A DNA stretch of 64,000 bases from Tiliqua scincoides (lineage: Eukaryota > Chordata > Lepidosauria > Squamata > Scincidae). How positions within the stretch are numbered: position 1 is the first letter of the stretch; each line of letters starts with the position of its first letter. Position numbers and translations under genes: made by a program. The notes below the pieces were generated by a model. The model searched no databases, had not been told where the DNA came from, and saw only the letters and a program-made list of their open reading frames with translations. The stretch lies in assembly GCF_035046505.1 (NCBI RefSeq), contig NC_089827.1, positions 17,669,353-17,733,352 on the forward strand. Reading direction: 5' to 3'. Shown here piece after piece: positions 59,111 through 64,000 of this stretch.

Positions 59111-60058
59111 ATTCTCCTATTGTCGCCCCCCCTTCCAAAAAAACCTGGTATTTAGGAGAGAGAAACCAAAAGTAATGGTAAAAAAACTGAAAAAAATTCT
59201 TTGACAAACAATGTTAAGTTAGAAATATTACTTTGGAAAAATGAAACTTAAACCTGTCCATCCAAGGTAAAATCTGGGAGGAAAGGTCAGTAGTTTCTTA
59301 TATTAGTTGGGCTAAGAGAAAGTACAAATATGTTTAATGAGCTGAGAAAGAAAAAGCCGGAAGGAGCAGCTGAAGTTTGAAAAGAAACAACAAGAAGGTC
59401 GATTATGATACTAGTGAAAGAAGAGCTAGGACAAAGAGAGCTGACAAAGACAGCTGCATGACTACAAAATTTCAGTTTTTTATCAGTTGTAGAGAACTTT
59501 CACTGTCCTGATAAACCTGTTGATCTGAATGAGGCCCAAACATCTGTACACATATAAAACAGATGATTTTTTTCAGAAGCAAATGGGCACAGATATAGCT
59601 GCATTTCCAATCCCCTTCATATACTTAGCAGGGTAAATTACTTTCCAGGGTGTCATCCAATCCTAAGTGATCACCACCCTCCTTCCTAACAGATGAAAAA
59701 GAAATTCTGCCTTTTAAATTAAAGTACAAACAGCCTTTATTATCCATTATTATCCACTCCCAGAACCCCCATGGATACCAAAATTAGCAAATGCTTGAAT
59801 CAATGGATTTCGGGGCCACCTGGATTCCCTGAACCTCACCAGAGCATGTGTGCATATAATCTCTCACACTCACAGTTTTATTCGATTCAGTCAGTCTCCA
59901 TGTTTGATTAAGACTTTGTGTTTCTTTTTTAGGTTATTTAACATAAACAGTTGTTAACCTTTTCAGGTTAACAGGTCTCAGGTTAATTTTATAAAGAAAA
60001 GAGGTCTCAGTATTTTAGTACTTTTTCCCCCATAGCATAAAACAGTACTAGAGTTTAC

Positions 60059-60211
60059 CTGGTTTTCTTATGACTGTTCTTTTTGCTAGCAGTTTCCTTT
60101 TCACTTTTTTCCTTTTCTACTTTGTCTTTTTTCTCTTTCTTTGATTGCGTAGGTGGCACAAACTGCTGGGTAACCTGTTGTGCAACCAACTGAGAGACAG
60201 GTCGAGGTTTC
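60059..60211 (-). CDS. YAF2: YAF2 coding exon 3 (basic linker)
   Basis: 153 nt that encode the end of a split Arg codon, 50 residues and two bases of the next Arg. It reads KPRPVSQLVAQQVTQQFVPP followed by TQSKKEKKDKVEKEKSEKET and SKKNSHKKT. The Lys/Glu-rich run is the charged linker between the N-terminal zinc finger and the C-terminal domain. With 51 upstream residues, as in human, the full protein would be 180 residues. Acceptor ACATACAG|GAAA has a weak pyrimidine tract; donor is CCAG|GTAAAC. The upstream exons with the RanBP2-type zinc finger are not in this window. Confidence 0.96.
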
Positions 60212-60231
60212 CTGTATGTACATATATAAGA

Positions 60232-60280
60232 GAGTTTAAATTCCGTAGCATTAAGTGAGTTTAAATTCCATAGCATTAGT
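60232..60280. repeat. YAF2: Tandem duplication next to YAF2 exon 3 acceptor
   Basis: A 24-25 bp unit, gagtttaaattccgtagcat plus taagt, occurs twice in a row (60232-60256 and 60257-60280). It begins 20 bp on the intron side of the exon 3 acceptor, so it overlaps the branch-point zone. Confidence 0.85.
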
Positions 60281-60889
60281 AAATACAGTTAAAATATTTT
60301 TGTACATGATTAAACATATTAATATGTGTACTCAACACCCGACCCAGATTATATTTGCATATATATCCACCTCATACTCTGAGGCATCATAGTCACAAAT
60401 TTTAAAGACCCTGAAGTCCCACTACAATTCACTGGCACAAAAGTGCTTAGTACCAAAGTGTTTTATTTAGCCTAGCAAAACTAAAATAATATAATAGCAG
60501 AAGTTCCAAGGAAATGCCTGAAAATGCTTCCCTAGCACTTACTTTAGAAATCTAAAAAAAGAGATCCAATTTCCAAAACTCCTTTGATGTCCTGGGGTCC
60601 CTTAAGCCCTTCCTTACAGAGTTCCCTCAGCAATGCCAAAGGTAGTTAAGGGTTGAAAAATGTGGCTTTACCTTACCAGAAGGTTTACCTACCTTCCAGG
60701 GCTGTTTCTGGAGCTGCCATTGTCCATGCTGCCCTTGATTAGGATACCAGGTAGGGTTTAAATGGACCTGTTACCTTAGAAGAGGAAACCTAAAATCCTG
60801 AAGCTCCTCTCTCACATATTATAGGTCTTCTTTACATATACTGGTTTGATACTTTATTCTCTTCTCCCTTTCTCTATAGCAGCAATTTT

Positions 60890-61104
60890 CAACCTTTGTC
60901 ATCTCAAGGCACATCGAGAAGCAGTAAAATTGTCAAGCACACCACCAGTTTGTTTTTTTTTAAATTGACAAGGCACAATGCAGTGCCCATGGGAGGTTCA
61001 TATCCCCCAATGGCCCTACTAATAACCCTACTGAACTACCAGGCACACCTGTGAATCATCTGTAGCACACCAATGGGTCACAGCAGACTGGTTGAAAATT
61101 GCTG
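60890..61104. mobile_element. hAT-type element, CAGTGGTTTTCAACC family (copy 5)
   Basis: Starts CAGCAATTTTCAACCTTTGT and ends GGTTGAAAATTGCTG. The flanks match at about 5 of 8. In YAF2 intron 2. Confidence 0.78.
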
Positions 61105-64000
61105 CTTTACCGTGTTCCTGCACTTTTCAAAGTTGGATCCCGTTTTAGAAAACTAGAGTCATTGGAAAATGACAGTTCCAGCACCAGCCCTAGAAAGCAG
61201 GTAAGCCTACCTACCTGCTGGGAAGCAGAGCAAAGCTGCAGTCCCAATGGAGCTTTCTCATTAAGAGTTTAATGCAGTTTCCCAAACTGTGTGCTGCAGC
61301 ACCTGAGGGCACTGTGGCGAACTCACAGGGGTCCTGCATGATGACCCTGGTGGCTTCTAATTTTGGCTCTCCTGAGAGTCACCATCTTGAATCGCGTGAC
61401 ATCTCATGCAATTCTCATGAAAAATCGCATAATCCAAGATGGTGGCACCCAGGATGAATTATGTCTGAACTAATTCTAAATCTCACAAGAAACTTAGCAA
61501 TCACAGATTTTGAAAATAAAAGATGTTAAATTAAACATTTGTTAAGGCAGTTTTCAGTTTTCTGAAAATTCCTGAATTGGAAAGTTATCAGCATGTTTTC
61601 TGATGGCCTGCATCAACTGTGATATGATTTAGTGAGCCAACATATTCCATAAACAAACTAAAAGAGTATGTCAAATAAAATTTACATAATGAATAAATCA
61701 TTTTTACTCCCATTTTTCATAAACCAAAGTTCTTTATTGGGGGGATAAACAAAACATTTACAGTGCAAACATGCGTATGTTTTTGCAGAAGTAAGCCCTA
61801 TGTAATTCAATGCATTTTACTTCCAGGTAATTGTGCACAGGATTGCAGCCCAAATGTATTTATATATTATATCAAACAAATTCAAGGTTTCATTTAAAAA
61901 TTACTTTTACTGGAATCCTTGAAAATATTTAAGCCACAACTCAGTAGCACACACTTAGATTTTACATGTTTTACTGAAAACATAAGCCACTAAAACTGTT
62001 TTAAACAAAAATCTTAGGTAAATATATTTTTCTCTGACAAAATGGGGAGGGGGTCAAAAGGATATTTCTGACAAAATGGGGGAGGGTCATTTAGGCAATA
62101 ATCCTAAAAATGAAATGATTGTAAACGGAGGTGGTGACCAAAAAGGAACTGAAGGGGTGGGCACTTTTCTAGCCTTCAAGGCACCAGGTCTACATAGTGT
62201 TCCCCCACTCAGGAGTAGAACACTTCACAAAGCTCTATAAGTTTTAAACACAGTGGGAATTCTGTTTGACTATACAGACAGAGACCACGTAGAAGAACAT
62301 AACATACAGTGCAACCTTGGCATCTGCTGGTTCTATATTCACAGATTTAACTCATTGCGGATTTCTGCAGATACTGGCATCCACCTTAGAAGAATTTTTA
62401 AAAATAAAAAAGCACCACAATGGCTTTTTCAACCTTCACATGGTCAAACCATGCCATTTCCAAGCTTTCAGAGCTATTTTTAGGCTTGAAAGACCCACTT
62501 CTGGGTTGCAAAAAGGTTCCGGACTCTTCCCAAGGTCACCTCAGAATGCATCACTGAGCAAGTGCAAGAGTTGTACCTGTTTTTACATACACTCTCAGGA
62601 TAGTCACCTGAACAGTTACTTGCAAGTCTGAACTAGCCTGGTTTGACGGGTCTTATGACCATTTTGATATAACTAATTATTTTATTCGGAAAAATATAAA
62701 GTTTTGAAAAATTTTCAAGAATGTTTTTTCATAAAATGTTCCACCCCACATAACTGAATTAGACCAATTAGAAAAAAAATCACAGGATTATATCATAAGT
62801 TGTTACTCTGTGGAACAAAGGCACTTCTTGCTCAGCCCCCCCCCCCCTCCTGTGTTACTAGGGCTCTTCCATTTTGATATGACATTACCAAGTGTGTTAA
62901 CATCTGTTTCCCCTTGTGTCCACTGAGAATTGGTTCATGAGGGTTGAAAAACCCTCCAGGACAGGATGGCAGGGCAGGGTAGGGCAAGGCAAGGGAATGC
63001 AGCAGAAAGAGGGGATAATTGGAAATTCTCCAGTAAGAAGTTATCACTGAAAATCACCCAATCTCCAGGCATGAATGATAAAACAATTTAAGATACATCA
63101 CATTATCAAAGTATCTCTTAGAAACAAACAAAAAACTAATTTAATCCTGCTAAACATATTACAGATTTCCTTGTATCACTATTAACCTTTTTATCAAAAA
63201 ATAGTTAGAAATTATTCTAAATCTGGGTTCATACTATTACACATCCATTATGATAGTTCATATTATTCCTTATAAAGGCAGCACTAATCTTAAATGTATG
63301 CAGGCATATTTGCTTGGAAAAAAATGTTGCAACCTCAGCATAACACCACTTGCCTCAATAAAAAAAACTAATATAAATTGTTAGAAAAATGAAAAGTAAG
63401 TACTTATGTGCTATCAGAGCAAGCTTTATTATTCAGCCTCAGCTTTCCTGTAGAGAAGAGAAGAAAATCTTTTCTAGCATCAATGATTTCCACTTACAAA
63501 TATAAATATAGTGCTCAAAGAAATATTCCTCATAAATACAAAATGTTTATGCGTTCTAAACAGTAACATCAACAACCTGTCTATACATGTGCAGCATGTT
63601 GTTCTGAATATGCAAAATTGTCACTAAAATAATCAAGCTCTAACAAAATCCAAACTGGAAGAAACAAGATCACTGTCATCAACCCAATGCTGTTAATATG
63701 GAATATAAAGTGCTGTTCCTAGATTAAAGGTCCATTTAAAGTGCAATTTGGATGAGGCATACATTTAATTTGGTTATAGTCAATTAACATTTCTAAAACA
63801 TTAAACAGAATTACAATTTAAATCAACAAATGAAAGATGAACTCAAAAGCATTCAAATCCTAGGTGTTCCTGTTAACTGAGGTTCAGTCTACCACAGCTT
63901 AGTTCACATGAAGAAACATAACCAACAATCAGACATATCCCACAGGCTCTAGTTGTCAAAACAAAAGACAATTCCTCAATTTCGTCAAATTCTCTGAGGC

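Larger units (their letters stand above)
57673..60058 (-). other. YAF2: YAF2 intron 3
   Basis: GT-AG intron between the last two coding exons. It holds a palindromic element (57877-58082), a short direct duplication (58066-58083 and 58088-58105), a full hAT-type element (58289-58761), a CR1 3' fragment near 59011-59110 and a Tigger-like fragment near 59730-59830. The rest is unassigned. Confidence 0.9.
60212..64000 (-). other. YAF2: YAF2 intron 2 (partial)
   Basis: From the exon 3 acceptor to the window edge. I searched for the zinc-finger exon (WDCSVCTF type) and did not see it, so this whole stretch is intronic. It holds a tandem duplication next to the acceptor (60232-60280), a hAT-type element (60890-61104), a hairpin-repeat copy (about 61781-61852), a short direct repeat near 62032-62090 and a Tigger-like fragment near 62300-62400. 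AT-rich and otherwise unassigned. Confidence 0.85.

Noticed and set aside
1-64000. Retroviral, LTR or other capsid-bearing elements
   Set aside because: I looked for paired long terminal repeats and gag/pol-like or capsid-like frames and saw none. The only reverse transcriptase sequence is of the CR1 LINE type.

Overview
This is a 64 kb stretch of vertebrate nuclear DNA, most likely from a squamate reptile. The evidence is two spliced vertebrate genes on the minus strand with canonical GT-AG introns, one GC-rich CpG island, and a repeat load typical of lizards and snakes: CR1 LINE 3' ends with a taagaacat-type tail, L2-like ends with aagcggtatataaat tails, a 5S rRNA-derived SINE, a tRNA-derived SINE, and many short non-autonomous hAT, Harbinger and Tc1/mariner-pogo elements.

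The main gene is GXYLT1 (glucoside xylosyltransferase 1). All seven coding exons can be read on the minus strand, from the start codon at 43221 to the stop at 8470. They join in phase into a 406-residue type II membrane glycosyltransferase with an intact DxD motif. Exon 1 lies in a CpG island (about 42880-43560). Intron 1 is 21 kb; the other five introns are 2-3.2 kb. The likely 3' UTR runs into the repeat-poor stretch below 8470. Further to the left (1-5.7 kb) is repeat-rich DNA with no recognised gene.

The second gene is YAF2, also on the minus strand. Only its last two coding exons lie in the window (60059-60211 and 57435-57672). They encode the basic linker and the RYBP/YAF2 C-terminal domain. 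The zinc-finger exons lie beyond 64000. The GXYLT1-YAF2 order and orientation match what is known for human chromosome 12q12. The two genes are not functionally linked: GXYLT1 modifies Notch-type EGF repeats in the secretory pathway, and YAF2 is a Polycomb (non-canonical PRC1) subunit in the nucleus.

The rest is mobile-element DNA, often nested, with many target-site duplications still readable. Three things stand out. (1) A tandem and inverted array of an 80-90 bp hairpin unit brackets the GXYLT1 promoter. (2) A diverged duplicated segment occurs once in GXYLT1 intron 1 (38.5-40.4 kb) and once upstream of the promoter (47.0-48.2 kb), with different later insertions in each copy. (3) A three-level nest of hAT-like elements lies at 49041-50892. 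I saw no CRISPR array, operon, tRNA gene, retroviral or other capsid-bearing element, and no convincing novel protein-coding system. All coordinates were read by eye; repeat boundaries outside those with readable target duplications are approximate.
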